DNA from: Xiphydria camelus
Taxonomy: Eukaryota; Arthropoda; Insecta; Hymenoptera; Xiphydriidae
Reading direction: 5' to 3'
DNA: 64,000 bases
Assembly (NCBI GenBank): GCA_963678675.1
Contig: OY783199.1
Span: 17,194,348 to 17,258,347, forward strand
Position 1 is the first letter of the stretch, and every line of letters begins with the position of its first letter. The position numbers were made by a program, and so were the translations under genes. The notes beneath the pieces are model-generated. The model was not told the DNA's origin. It did not search any database and saw only the letters and a program-made list of their open reading frames with translations. Below, piece after piece: positions 11,808 to 23,813 of the stretch.

Positions 11808-13316
11808 CTGAAATCGACGCGAGACTCGTTACAGCAGAAGCTCTAGCATTCGTTTTCGGTTTGAGATAAAAATCGGCGAAATAAAGAGACGGGAGAATAG
11901 TCTTCGCTAGAAATAACTACGTCGTTAGAGAGCGAAGGACGTTGAGGTTCTGTTTTAAATTTTCACTGAGCATTTCGCCGCGGTGGCTCGTCGTCGCGGG
12001 AGAGTTGTCGATGTTTTTCGAATTTGTGAATCCGCGGGGGAAAACGTCGAACGTGTTCGTGAAATATTTTCGAAGGAAACGTGATGTGTTATTCGTCTTG
12101 ATGAGACGTCGACAATAGGCAATTGAAAATCGAGTCTGCTGTTGTTAAAGAGCAAATAAAAATATTCACGACAGATTAAAGATACGCGTGGAAAGGGCGT
12201 GGCTTACTCGAACGGCGCTTTAATGCACGAGAAAGTGAAACTAGTTGTATGTACCTGTTGCGATAACACAGGACGTATCGGTAGATGTAAGAGTTGTAAA
12301 GTGGTGAAGCGCAACTGATCGGTCGGTAAAAGTTATGAATGAAAGTCTTGCGCGAAGACCTATACGAGCTGAAGTTCTGATAATGACGTAAGAAGGTAAT
12401 CTCGGAGGGTGGGAAAAGAAGCCCTGAGGTGGCGTGCGATATAAACGAGAAGGGGGCGTGACTCACGTCCGACGTGACGTGCGAACAATTGTCAACAAAA
12501 GATTAGCTCGGGAATTCAGACTTTATCTAGTATTTAATGCTCAATAAGAATAATTAATGCTTTTTAATTCATATAATTAACGCTTTGCGCTCGTATTCCC
12601 ATATATGGTAGGCCCCTCCAGTGCCTACGAGTCCGTAAAGACAGGGGCCAAATCGAAATTCATTTAGAAAAAATCTCGCACAGATAACGCATTGCGCGGG
12701 TTTATCTTAGTACGAAAAAAAGGTTTGTTGAGGTATTTGTTCGTTAAAGAATGATTTAATTTGTTACCTTCCACACCTTAAAATTCTGATGGTTTCTTGT
12801 GGAAGTAAATTATGTCGATTACAGATCTCAATCATTTTCCTTTAATATTATTTGTTCAAAACTTTACCGAATTTATTACAAACATCATTAGACCGCTTTT
12901 TCTTATTCCTTCATAATGGTAATATAAGGAAAGATTTATAATTTTTTTTCAAATAAGGAGTCATTAAATCCCATTATTTGTTATTATTTGACTCGATGGG
13001 AGTCCTGCTGTATTGTTATTCTATAATAGAGGCGCAGTGGAATATTTGACTCTGAAAGACAAGCGACACAATAATAATCGTTTTACAGTAAAAAGAAGGG
13101 AAAAATGGCAACATCACACCTTCGGAAAACAATTCTTTACAACTAAACCGGTATATCCACTTCGCCAAAAAATCAGAAAAAATTCCACATATCACCGCTC
13201 CACTCGTCTTCGTGTCACTCGACGGCCGATGAGAAACAATTTCACGAAGCACGTGCTCGGTACACGTAAACACGACCCCCTCGCGACGCGCGCCAATACA
13301 AAAGAGTTTTAACCTC

Positions 13317-13335
13317 TACTCTCTCTCTCTCTCTC
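13317..13335. repeat. CT microsatellite
   Basis: CT dinucleotide run. Similar short runs occur at 26174-26189, a TA run at 22097-22118 and a CTCCC-type run at 18182-18218. Confidence 0.8.
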
Positions 13336-13507
13336 GTGTCGTTGCTCCTTACCCCCCGATTCACTCGCACTGATCGACCCGCCGAACATATAATATTCGA
13401 CCATTTCGAACGAAAGCGATCCATCAGCTTATCGCGAAAACCCCCCACATAAACTTTGTAAATGCTAAGATTTATTCTCTTCCGTGTACATTTATATACA
13501 GGTAGAA

Positions 13508-13524
13508 GGGGGGGGGGGGGGGGG
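13508..13524. repeat. Run of 17 G
   Basis: Homopolymer; length may be unreliable in assembly. Confidence 0.85.
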
Positions 13525-14020
13525 CAAGCGTTTTTCCGGTACACGGAGAAAAATGGATCTCAATATTTGAGTTAAAAATACTGGTATATAAGAAAACTGA
13601 AACAGATTGATAGTCTACAATTTTCAAGTGATCAATTTTTAAAGCATTTGGTAAAACTCATTATATTAGTAATGCGAAATGACGATTTCAATGTTGTTAT
13701 CTTAAACACTGTAGTACATTTCTAATTATTTGCATGGTAAAATTTGTTTTATTTCGATTTTTCCCATTTTTATAGTAATACGTGATGCGCAATGAGTATT
13801 TATTAAGGGACACTTTGAATTTTTAACTAGAGCAGTGCAATTTTTACTTAGAACTGGGTCCCGTTTTTCCCCATGTGACCCATTAACCGCGGCTTACACG
13901 AGAATCGAGGACGCAATAATCGAACGTCACATGAGGTCTTATCGCTGTTATCACTCGTCGATTTCCTCGATATCCCACACTCCTCGCCTCGACACCGATC
14001 AACTGCAGGGAATTACTTAC

Positions 14021-14134
14021 TCTCCACTTTAAAGTTCACCGTGCGAACGGTGACATTCGCCTCGATTGACCGGAATCGTTGGCATTGCGGTAAATTCGAC
14101 GGTTGCAGCTCCCGTGCAACCCGGCCGAACACCA
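14021..14134 (-). CDS. Possible small internal exon on minus strand
   Basis: Acceptor TTATCGTCGTCAG and donor GTAAGT, 114 nt, phase 1 to 1; only one frame is open throughout and ends EANVTVRTVNFKVE. The phase is compatible with 29481-29555. A 38-codon open frame can arise by chance, so this is weak. Confidence 0.25.
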
Positions 14135-14634
14135 CTGACGACGATAACGATGAAGGGTTCGCAGGGGGCACGGGAGGATCGCAAAAGTCGCACCGCGTCG
14201 GTGTATACAGGTAGACGCGGGAGAGGGAAACGCGTGTATAGAGGAATAGGCGGCTCGCGTCGTGTAGTGGTTCCTCTACGGTCTCGTTTCACACTACGAG
14301 GGATAGAATGGGAAACCGAGCGCAGCGGGAGGAGCGTGGGGTACTCTAGAGTGGCTGCAGGGACTGGGAGTGAGTCATCGTGCGGTTCACGCGTGACTCG
14401 GATCACCGAGAGAGCGATTGTGCGTGAGGAGGTACGTTGACCGGCTCCTTTTTGGCGTTTATCTAATCTATGTCGGATATATTCTGATAATGTATTGAAA
14501 TTTATTGCGTTCCCGAAAATGGATTGAAAAAAATAAAAGGTTTATTTTTTTTATAGCAGTCGATTCTTATGGTGTTTTATAGGGGGTGGGAGAAGTGACG
14601 TTTTGAGAGGTGTGAAATGCGAGAAATTAAGACT

Positions 14635-14934
14635 GCACTGAAAGAAATAATATTGCTGGTGCCAAAAAAAAGTTTTCTTCAATCAAAAACACGATATCCT
14701 ACCTAATTCCAGGATCAAGCCATGGTTTTCTTCGTACAGGAAAATATTTTGTAGGCTCGAGTAATTGTTTTTTTTTTCGCGCAGAAAGAATTTCTCGACC
14801 CAACGAAATTATTCTCCGATCAAGAATATATATTCTTCGACCAAGAATTTGTACTTATTCTTCAAAATTTGTAGGATCATATATTCTTGGTTCAAGATAT
14901 ATTTTTTCGACATTGGTAATGATTTCTCTCAGCT
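14635..14934. mobile_element. Family D MITE
   Basis: CACTGAAAGAAATAATATTG at the left and GGTAATGATTTCTCTCAG at the right, with inverted GATCAAGAATATA/TATATTCTTGG boxes inside. Its right part is duplicated in tandem with flank. Confidence 0.5.
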
Positions 14935-15170
14935 TGCAATTATTGCCCTAATGAGGTTTCTTCGCATTGAGACGGGGTGTATATACTTGATATATATTCT
15001 CCTTCTTCGAAGAATCTGTATTCTTCAAAATTTGTAAGCTCATAAGTTCTCGATTCAAGACATATTTTGTTGACGCTAGTAATTATTTCTCTAAGTATGC
15101 AGTATATTACCCTAATTGTAAGTAAGGTTTCTTCATGCTCAAATGGTGTATACGTGATATACACTCGAGA
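14847..15170. repeat. Tandem duplication of a MITE end plus flank
   Basis: Unit of about 160 bp, diverged. ATTCTTCAAAATTTGTA, TTCAAGAYATATTTT, ATTTCTCT and GGTTTCTTC appear in the same order in both copies (from about 14850 and from about 15018). Confidence 0.5.
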
Positions 15171-15264
15171 GAAAATGATCGATGCTTAGAATACAGTCAA
15201 TGTGGCCTACCGGAGTATCTTCGACCGACGAAATTGACGCACGACTATCCCTACGAACAGGCAA

Positions 15265-15681
15265 CTACGTCACATAACACTTGGACGCGTGTACATTTCT
15301 GAGAAATAACTCCATCAGTTCTAAGCGAATACGCGGCATACCTAGCACGAGAGCTATGCGGCCGTATTTCCACAATCGATCCTTCAAATGTGTTTCGAAG
15401 GAAGACTCATTCCTGCCTTTCAGTCTGCAAACTGCGACTGGGTGCATTTCAATGCGGTCTGTGATGTAGTCACGGGCTAAACCTTCGTTAGATAATATTA
15501 TCCGGGAAAGGAAGTTTTCTATAAATATATCTATACCCCAAAATCCCACTTGCCAACGCATCGGTTGGTCTAAAGATTCAGAAAAAACAAAAAATTCGCC
15601 CGAATGCCAATATTTTTGCATAAATGCAGGATATGGAGAAATGAATCGTTGAACATCCTTTTCGAATTCCAGCGAGAGATT
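15265..15681 (-). CDS. Orphan ORF, hypothetical protein or terminal exon
   Basis: An ATG at 15621 gives 118 residues to TAG (MQKYWHSGEFFVFSESL at the start, NVHASKCYVT at the end). The frame stays open for 20 more codons upstream (LSLEFEKDVQRFISPYPAF) before a TAA. Composition is balanced and protein-like (many W, F, E, R, no low complexity), unlike chance frames in this AT-rich DNA. No domain, signal peptide or membrane segment seen. No convincing acceptor lies upstream, so it may be a decayed fragment of a longer gene or transposon ORF. Confidence 0.35.
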   Translation of the reverse strand, partial: NLSLEFEKDVQRFISPYPAFMQKYWHSGEFFVFSESLDQPMRWQVGFWGIDIFIENFLSRIILSNEGLARDYITDRIEMHPVAVCRLKGRNESSFETHLKDRLWKYGRIALVLGMPRIRLELMELFLRNVHASKCYVT

Positions 15682-16440
15682 TTAGAGTTCCCGAAAAGAA
15701 ATGAATCATCTAGCATGTACTTCAAAAAATAAGCCTAAAATGTGGTGGGGTTATTGATCCATTTCAGATTCAATATCGATTGGTATATGTATGGTAAACT
15801 CAATGAAACGAAATTTTTATACGTATTCCGTGTATCAATATACTGAGAAAAAGTAGAATAATATTGTCGATTTAAAAACCGAATATATTTTTATTTTATT
15901 CATCCCTGTTATAATAATCAAGCAAATTGGTCCCTTTTGCTGGCATGGAAAGTAATGGGAAAGAGGGGAAAACGTGCCTCGCTCTAAAGCGAAGTCGTAT
16001 CACCGAGTGTATTTCTGCGCAAAGAGTTATAAGTCCATTATATCTAGACAGGCACGTGACAACTGAGCATGCGAGTTACGCTGTCGTATGTATTTAGCCG
16101 CGCAGACGCCGCCGACGGGGCGGATGAGATCGTTTTGCTTTTCGTCCGGTTCGGTTCGGTTTATTTCAGTACGACAACTCGCACAAAGAAGACCAGTCCG
16201 AATCCAGCAGCGTTTTATAAGACATTTGATACCGTTTATACCTACTCTGCTTAGTCAGGTCGGAAACGTCACGATTGGGGATCGAGGTTTCGCTTGAAGA
16301 GGGAGTTGTAAAACATCGACGCTTCGACTACCGATCGCGGTGAAGGGATGATAAGGTTATTTTACGAGTGTTCTCTCGCCCGGGATGCTGCTTTGAAAAT
16401 GAGGAGATTCATACGGAAAGACTGATACCGGTAAATTTTA

Positions 16441-16570
16441 CTGTATTTACAGTAAAAGAGGTAGATATGAGGGTTTTCGGATGATCCTACTGTGCTGAAG
16501 AAAAATGACTGTATCGCGCTGTAAAAACATCCGAAAACCCTCATGCGTACCTTTATTATTGTAAATACAG
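16441..16570. mobile_element. Small palindromic MITE
   Basis: CTGTATTTACAGTAAAAGAG pairs with a right arm ending TTGTAAATACAG; inner ATGAGGGTTTTCGGATG pairs exactly. Confidence 0.6.
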
Positions 16571-16611
16571 ACTGTAAGAGAAATTTGTATTTTTAATATA
16601 CTTTTAAATAA

Positions 16612-16753
16612 AGCTTTTTTTCCAATACGTGATCATGAAAATTAATATACTTCGTAGTTATAAAAATTAATACATTTCCTTATGAAATTAGCCTTCTAAA
16701 TTTCATAACGGAGTATATTAATTTTCATAACCAAGTATTGGATAAAAGCTTTA
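16612..16753. mobile_element. Small palindromic MITE
   Basis: AAAGCTTTTTTTCCAATACG pairs with CCAAGTATTGGATAAAAGCTTT (right end); inner ATGAAAATTAATATACT pairs exactly. Confidence 0.55.
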
Positions 16754-16910
16754 TAATACAATTGTATTAAGTTTAATATAAATCTTTTTTACAATATAAA
16801 AGTTATTGGAATCAGTTTGTTCGTGCATTACGACTCTTTAAAAAATCCGAGTTTTTACTAGAAAATTTGTAAGAACGTAGAAAAATTGTTTGGAAGGTCT
16901 GACGTAAATA

Positions 16911-17131
16911 CCACATGAGGCTAAACTTACTCGCCAAGAAAGAAACTTTAATCACTATTATCTCATTATTTGTGAGCTTTTGGCTCTCTCATAATTGTAT
17001 AATACTTTTTTGAAGATTACATTTCAATGTACAATAAAGTCTTACGTCAATTTAGACCAAACGTTTATAAATAATGAGATAATAGTGATTGAAATTTCAC
17101 TCCTGGCGAGTAAGTTTAGTCTCATACGTGG
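16911..17131. mobile_element. Family K palindrome, copy 2
   Basis: CCACATGAGGCTAAACTTAC to GTAAGTTTAGTCTCATACGTGG (right arm), TA on both sides. Matches copy 1 throughout, including the CTTCAAAAAAGTA-like centre. Confidence 0.7.
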
Positions 17132-17794
17132 TACATTTATAAATCATTTATACTTTCGACTCTTGAAATCGTCTGAAAATACGATTTTTCCCTCTTACTC
17201 CTTCCCGCGATTATTTACGCAAATTCCGACAACCACACGAGGGTCGCGATAAACGAGGGCGCGCGTAAAACGTCGCGCGACCTACGGGCGATGAATTATA
17301 GCCCGACCAGGAGCAGCAGGACGCGCGTCGCCCGTCTCGCGCGCTCGTTCGTCCTCGCGCGCGAGGCAGACAAAAATACGGAGCAAACATTTCCCCGCGC
17401 TATTTCGACATTTGACGTCAAATCGTTCTACGTGGCGCGCAGATCGGTTTATCTTAAGGAGTGACGGGGTTGCCCCAGAATCGGTCTTTTGCTTTTTCCT
17501 CCCGGGAACGTTATTGATGACAATGACGCGATCGCGGAAGAGGAAGAGATATAGGCGTTTCGAGAGGAAATTCGAGAAGACTCGGCAGAACTATATTAAG
17601 GACATCTCGTTCTTGCGCAATCGTTACGATCGCATTTGAATCGCGAATTATCAAGTATCATTATCATAACGTTACGTGGAGGGTAGACCAAATTATCAAA
17701 GCCTGGATTTTCAAAGGAAGTCTTTTGTATAAATAAACTTTACCTCTGAATACGATTTAAATTTTAAACATATAAATTATAAACGGCTTTGGTA

Positions 17795-18045
17795 GACTGA
17801 GAAAGAATTGATTGATAGTTAATAAATGTAATTTCAAATATCGCGAAATAAATATTTCGTTGGGACAAGAAAATATACGTTAATTATTGAAATGTCTATT
17901 TCATTGAACCGGTTGCCTCGGAGAATCTAATCGTGCCAAGTAAATATCGTAATGGTTAACGAATATTTATTTAGTCCAATAAAACGTGTATTTCGTCATA
18001 TTTAAACAAACATTTATTAACTACAAATAAATTGTTTTCTCAGTG
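17795..18045. mobile_element. Family E MITE, copy 2
   Basis: TA then GACTGAGAAAGAATTGATTG at the left; AATAAATTGTTTTCTCAGTG then TA at the right; inverted arms include AAATAAATATTTCGTTGG. Confidence 0.7.
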
Positions 18046-19032
18046 TACATATCCCTCTTTGTGCTGGTATTATTAATATATCTATAAATGCACTTAAAAT
18101 CCAATAATTTCATTCTGAAAAGAAAACCCGACTTTTCCGTTTCTTCATCGGAGACAGAGCCTTTCTCTCTTGCGGAAGTACTCTCCTCCCTCCCCTCTCC
18201 TCCCTCCCCTCTCCTCCCGATAGCAGGTGCATCGTTAGACGAGACCAGACGGTGAATTAGCGCTCGATATTACATAATAAAAAACACTCGCCATAAATTT
18301 TAGCGATAGTTATTATTGCATTTTTTGCCGAATCGAAAAAAAAGGCTTAACGAGGCGTGGAAGACGACGTGCGTCAAAGTGGGTCACGAACGCGATCGGC
18401 CAATCGGGCACCGTGCAGTACGCGCGACCGGTTAACGGCTATGGTATAAACAAAAATGTGAGCGTGTAATCGCATATACGCTGATTTTGCCGTGCGAGTG
18501 TATATATAACGTTTCTGAAACTCTTTCTTTTCTCGCAGCGCATTTTAGGTCGACTTTCTCCGTGTCTTTTCTACACGAAGAACGAAGAACGAAGAAGACC
18601 AAAGAACGTCTGGATGATTAAGCACCCATGGTAGGCCCCTGTCTTTACGGGTTTATTGGTATTATAGGGGACTGCCATATAAGGAGGTGGTCCTCAGTGA
18701 GATGAGCATCGGTAAGATCGTAAATATGCAACAAGAGAGCCTAAAAAACGCGAGCCATGTAAATCGATATACGCAACACCCCTTCTCGATATCAGTCTTC
18801 AACAATTGAGGCGGTTCGAAGTCGATGAATGTGCAGTGAGTGTGCATTTTTTTCAATTTGGAGTGTGAATAGAGACAAAAGAAAGGAATCACTGGCGATG
18901 ATTTTTTGAAATTTAAAATGTGGAATTTAAAAAATATTGTCAGACTAAAGCTCAAGTGATTACCTCGTACATCCTTTTCTCTTTTGTTTCATGACGGACA
19001 ACACGATCCAAAAAACCATCTTGAAGTCATCC
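18046..19032. other. No gene supported; one copy of a short dispersed motif
   Basis: GGTAGGCCCCTGTCTTTACG at 18630 recurs, rearranged, near 12607 and 24964. A pyrimidine-rich CTCCC run followed by AG at 18228 looks like an acceptor but no exon follows. Confidence 0.3.
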
Positions 19033-19144
19033 GTAGGCAATCTGATGTCTAACTTTTTGTTAACTAAAACTTCATATTATCCAAAAGATGACTGTCGGAT
19101 AACTCGAAATTTAAGTTATCAGAGTGAGACATTAGACTGCCTAC
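19033..19144. mobile_element. Small inverted-repeat element
   Basis: GTAGGCAATCTGATGTCTAA at the left and ACATTAGACTGCCTAC at the right are inverted. Confidence 0.5.
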
Positions 19145-19939
19145 AGATTACTAGAAGACAGCTTTCTGACTCTCGTTGTCTGGGTTTGTCCTAGATAAAA
19201 AAAAAAACAAAAATTGATAAGTCGTTGAGGTGCGTGAGAAACGTCGAAGAAGAAACAACTTATCGAACGAAATTTGAGAAGAAGTATGACGAAGAAGCGA
19301 CTGGCAAATTGCCTAAGCGAACTGCCAGGTTGAAAGTCACCTTGCGAGGATCACGAGCATAATTATTTTCGAAAAAGTCGACCGTCCTCTGAACAGAGAC
19401 GATCAATCAGACGATGATTGACGATAAAACGAGCGGTTAACTATATACAAATCACGCGAAGCATTTAAATATTCGTTATAGTCGTTATTAGTAAAAATGA
19501 AGCGAGAAAATCGTAAAGCCGAAGGAATAACAAAGCAAAAGGTAGTTACTATCTGTATACAATTTGCAAAAAAAGATCAGTGCAATATATAATTTATTTG
19601 ACGTTACGCCTATAGCAACCGCGCGATTTATAGCTCCATTTGCGTCGATGATACGCAAAGTTTATCGCGCAGCAAAATAATTGTTCGCAATCTGCAGATA
19701 ACGCGAGCCCCTGCGAGATTGTCGTCTCTTCGGAAGCCCGAATATGATAATTTTGTTGGTGGTTTATCAAATTTTCTGATACTTCTAGGTACCTTTCTAT
19801 TGACTTGTTGCTGCATATTTTAATAATTCTACCCGGAAAGCAATAAAAGTGTATTTAATAGATCGCTGTATCAATCTAGAATTCGAGGTTGAAGTGAAAT
19901 AGTACAAACACCTGATAATATGTATTGTCAAATTATTCA

Positions 19940-20170
19940 CACGGAAAAAAATTAATCGTAGTACCTATTTACAAAGTTTGTGGTAAATTTCGGGACGAAG
20001 CCAATTTATTGTTACGATAACTATTATACAATTTCGGCAAAAATCATAATAAAACTCGTAACAAGCGTTGCTGTAATTTTGACTAAAATTGTAATTATCG
20101 TAACAATAAATTAGTCTTGTTCGGAAATTTACCACAAATTTTACAAATATTACGATTCATCTTTTCCGTG
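19940..20170. mobile_element. Family B MITE, copy 2
   Basis: CACGGAAAAAAATTAATCGT to TTCATCTTTTCCGTG; arms GGTAAATTTCGGGACGA and TTATTGTTACGATAACTA match family B copy 1. Confidence 0.75.
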
Positions 20171-20289
20171 CATCTCCCTATATTTTTTCTCCATATTAAA
20201 TGCGAGAATAAATCCTAATAATTTATTTGATAGAAGAACGAAAGTATTATAGCTTGGACCAACCAGCAAAAAATATCCTACAGATTCTA

Positions 20290-20503
20290 CACTGAGAAAA
20301 ATAACTCAATTTAACCGAAATCCTGGAGATGATGACTAAACCGCCTGGTAAAAAATGGATTCCCCATCTGTTTGGTTAAATTGACCAATTTTTGATCAGA
20401 ATGACTAAAATTTCGGTTGCAATAACTAAAAACTTGGTTAGAATAATTAAAGGCGTTTAACTAGATGCGTTTTGTCACCTTAACCTGATTATTTTTGTCA
20501 GTG
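20290..20503. mobile_element. Family A MITE
   Basis: CACTGAGAAAAATAACTCAA to AACCTGATTATTTTTGTCAGTG (right end), TA on both sides. Lies 120 bp from the family B copy. Confidence 0.7.
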
Positions 20504-21480
20504 TACGAAGAAGAAGTCTCTTCGCTCATCCCTATTCAATCGAACTGTGCGTCGGTTCGGCCAAAAACAAACCTCAATCTCGTATCCATAACGCGGCAGA
20601 CGCGGCGGTCGAAATCCGAAACGCGTTTTGCACATCTTCGCCGCTTCCTGGTTCCTCTATACAGCGGAGTCCTTCCAGTCGTCGGCTGCACCCTTTCTCT
20701 TTTTCTATCTCTTTCTCTCTCGTGCGATGATACGAGACACCGTACGTCCCTCGCTGCTCGGATTCTGTGCGATGCTCGATCGCGAAGCTGAAGGAGTCAC
20801 AGCGTTGCTTCTCGCGTCCGGGTCTTGCCGGACGTTCCTTCTTCTGGCGTAGAACCACCAACCGAACGGTGCATGCAGACTGGAGGCTCGTATCTCGCGC
20901 CAGGTGAGATAATTCAACGCCGGTCGACGATGGAGGAGCCTGGATCGGCGCGGAGTGGGAGCGACGCGGCTTTACTCGTATACACGTTACGCGCGTTGCT
21001 TCAATCGTGGTCCCCGTCACGTAGACGGAACCGCTGCCGAGAGGGACCTATCGGTGGTCCCCTCCCCACCACAGGCTCCGGATTTATTTCGCGAGTTTCT
21101 GCATTGGCCGCGATATAATGGTAGATGTGTGTGCGACGATCGGTACTCGGTGTTGGTGAGCAAGTTGGCGCGCGGGACGAGACGATGGATGTGTAGAGAG
21201 AATGGGCTTTATATGTGTATTTGTGTCAGGTAGGTGTACATATGTACATGTGTTCCGGGTGTAACGCCTCATTTGTGCTAAAAAGAATTTACGTTTTATA
21301 CGCAAAATTCTGTATGTGGCTCTGATTACAGTAAAGAAGTGTTATTTTTTGATACCATTTCACCGGTGTGGACCTTTATGTAACCACATTTGGTGTTATT
21401 CAGTCTTATGCTATTGTTGTCTAACATCCAAAGTGGCCTATATATGCAAGTCCACACTGTAAAATTGTTCACAGTGTATA

Positions 21481-21731
21481 CAGTGAGCAAACAGTTTGTT
21501 TGTAATTAATAAACGTTTGTTTGATATGACGAAATAAACGTTCTGTTGGATCAAGTAAGTATTTGTTAATTATTACGATATTTGTTTGGCACAATTAGAT
21601 CCTCCGAAGCAATCGTTTGAGTGAAATAAACATTTTAATAATTTACACATATTTTCTTACGCTTATAAAATATTTATTTCATCGTATTAGAAATTATATT
21701 TATTAACGATCAATAAACTGTTTTCTCGGTG
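21481..21731. mobile_element. Family E MITE, copy 3
   Basis: TA-flanked; CAGTGAGCAAACAGTTTGTT to CAATAAACTGTTTTCTCGGTG (final bases). Shares the TAGATCCTCCGA centre with copy 2. Confidence 0.65.
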
Positions 21732-21733
21732 TA

Positions 21734-23186
21734 CCTAGGAACAGAATATCAACCCAACGTGAACATAGACTTCCCATGACATCATACGTAAGAATTCTAT
21801 GTTCAAGTTGGACAGAAATTCTGTCCCTAATTGTAAGGTGTACGTGCAAATGCTCAAAAACAGCGAGTTATCGTGTGTGTAATATATTTTAGTGTATGGG
21901 TATGGTACCAATGGCAGGTTACTAGGTATACGAATGTACATTATTGTGTACATAACTGACATCACCATTGACCCTCGGGACTCTCTATTTCGGAATATAG
22001 ATATGCATCTGTACATACGTAGACGTACATACATATAGTGGTAATTGAGGTCGTTCGATACATGGAAATCTCGGCGTGGGAAATCACTATACTGTTATTA
22101 TATATATATATATATATTAATTGAAGGATTTACGGATTAAACGTAGCAAATATCTTTACTTCTTCATTATTCTTTCGACTCAAATGTGGATACTCTCTCT
22201 CTGTAAAGGCCATTCATCCATTTTCACTCGAGCAAGGTAACCCCGTTTTTTATAATTTTTCTAATTTTAAATTGCTTCTTTCTAATATTTTTATATCACG
22301 TTTGTAATCCTACATTCGGAATATTTGAATATTTCCTGTTGCGATCGAGGCGATATCCGGTGCAGTGGACCGAATTGCGGTTTTCTTATTACCTATATAC
22401 CTGTGAACACTTTTACGTTCACGGTTACGAATAAGGTTCCGGTTTTACGGCTCCCCGATGTACACCCAGGGCCAATGCACGTTTCCGTTCGACCCGCTTT
22501 CAATCCATGAATTTTACGGTCTATTATCGATTGGAAAGGTTAATTTAATGAAAAACTAATCCTGATATAAAATAAAGAAAGCGAGTCAGTCATAATCGTT
22601 ATTCTAATGTAATCTTAAATAACTTTATCCACGGTCAATCGGAAGTGTACTTCGGTAAAGTCTCAAATCCACCGAGAATGCCCCGAAAAATAATTCGTCG
22701 TCGCCTTCCGCCACCTGGATTCAGTCTATTAACCTGTTCGCGACTGTACGCTGCGCGTTTCCGCGCTGAGCGAAGGAAAAAGCACGTCGTTGAGAAGAGA
22801 CACAATTGCAGCCTAAGAAATCGACACGGTTCCGCGCGGACGGCAATGAAAGAGAACGGGAGAGGGACGGAAATACCGCGGAGGAAGAGAGGTCCGACAG
22901 ATCCTGTATTCTGATTCAAGGTTAAAGGAAGGTCACGACGTTAGGAGCCAGATAACCCGGCGAACTTCTGCAACGAAATAAGCTTCTCTCGAGTGATATC
23001 TATCGCGCGTTCGCTAATCCATCTCTGATGGAACAGCTGTTGTCGTGGCGATAACGACTCTATACACTTCGGAAGGGATCGTCTTTACCGGCGTAGTGCA
23101 AAGTGAAGGGGCAATTACCCGACGGCGAGAGATCGGGTGATCGAGATACGCTCGCAATGCATCCTTTGCGCGAATACATAAGTATA
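21734..23186. other. No gene supported
   Basis: AT-rich with a TA microsatellite and one GC-richer block at 22.6-22.9 kb with open frames on both strands. Confidence 0.3.
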
Positions 23187-23813
23187 CAGTCGAATCTCGA
23201 TTATCCGAACGCTTCTGCACCGTATCCGAATTAAATTAGAAATTTTTTTTAATCGTATCACTTTTGAAATACGAGTACGATACTGTTAAAAGGATTTGTA
23301 ATTTGCTATATATTTTTTATACGAAAGTATTATAAAGTTGCAAGTCAAGTGCAGTAATGCGAATCGATATGAATTGTTTGTAATTTGCGAAAAGAGTTTT
23401 GAATTTTACAGTTTTTGCTGGAAAGATGTTTCGATTTTGGTACATTTAAGGTGGTAAATTTAAGTCAAATCTGTAGTTAATTTCAATGGATAAACTTGTA
23501 TGATAAAAAGTTCATAAAAGTAATATGAAGTTTACTGCAACAATAATTATTGTTCATATTGGATATATTTTTTTAAACGTCTACTATGGCTAATGGCAGC
23601 CAAAGATGCTTGATTACTTCAAACCTGTATGATTGATTAAAAATATATAATATGATTTTATTGTTCCTTAATTATATTCTAATATGCAGTGATGGAAAGT
23701 GTTTTAATATAAAATTCATGCTCTCAGTTGTTTAATCCCAGGCTGCAAGATACTTGTTCGATTATTCAAATGTCATTCGGTCTTAATTAGTTCGGATAAT
23801 CGAGGTTCGACTG
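23187..23813. mobile_element. Non-autonomous pogo/Tigger-like element
   Basis: CAGTCGAATCTCGATTATCC at the left and its near inverse at the right, with TA on both sides. CAG-start, TA duplication and this TIR wording are typical of pogo/Tigger-type elements. The 627-bp body is AT-rich with no transposase frame. Confidence 0.7.

Larger units (their letters stand above)
11808..14020. other. No gene supported
   Basis: Mixed AT-rich and CpG-rich sequence; CT and G runs near 13.3-13.5 kb. An isolated MITE-type end (CACGGAGAAAAATGG) occurs at 13541. Confidence 0.35.

Noticed and set aside
14066..14440. 124-codon plus-strand ORF and its 125-codon partner on the other strand
   Set aside because: Mutually overlapping frames in CpG-rich DNA, Arg-rich on both strands; only the short splice-bounded minus-strand segment was kept, with low confidence.
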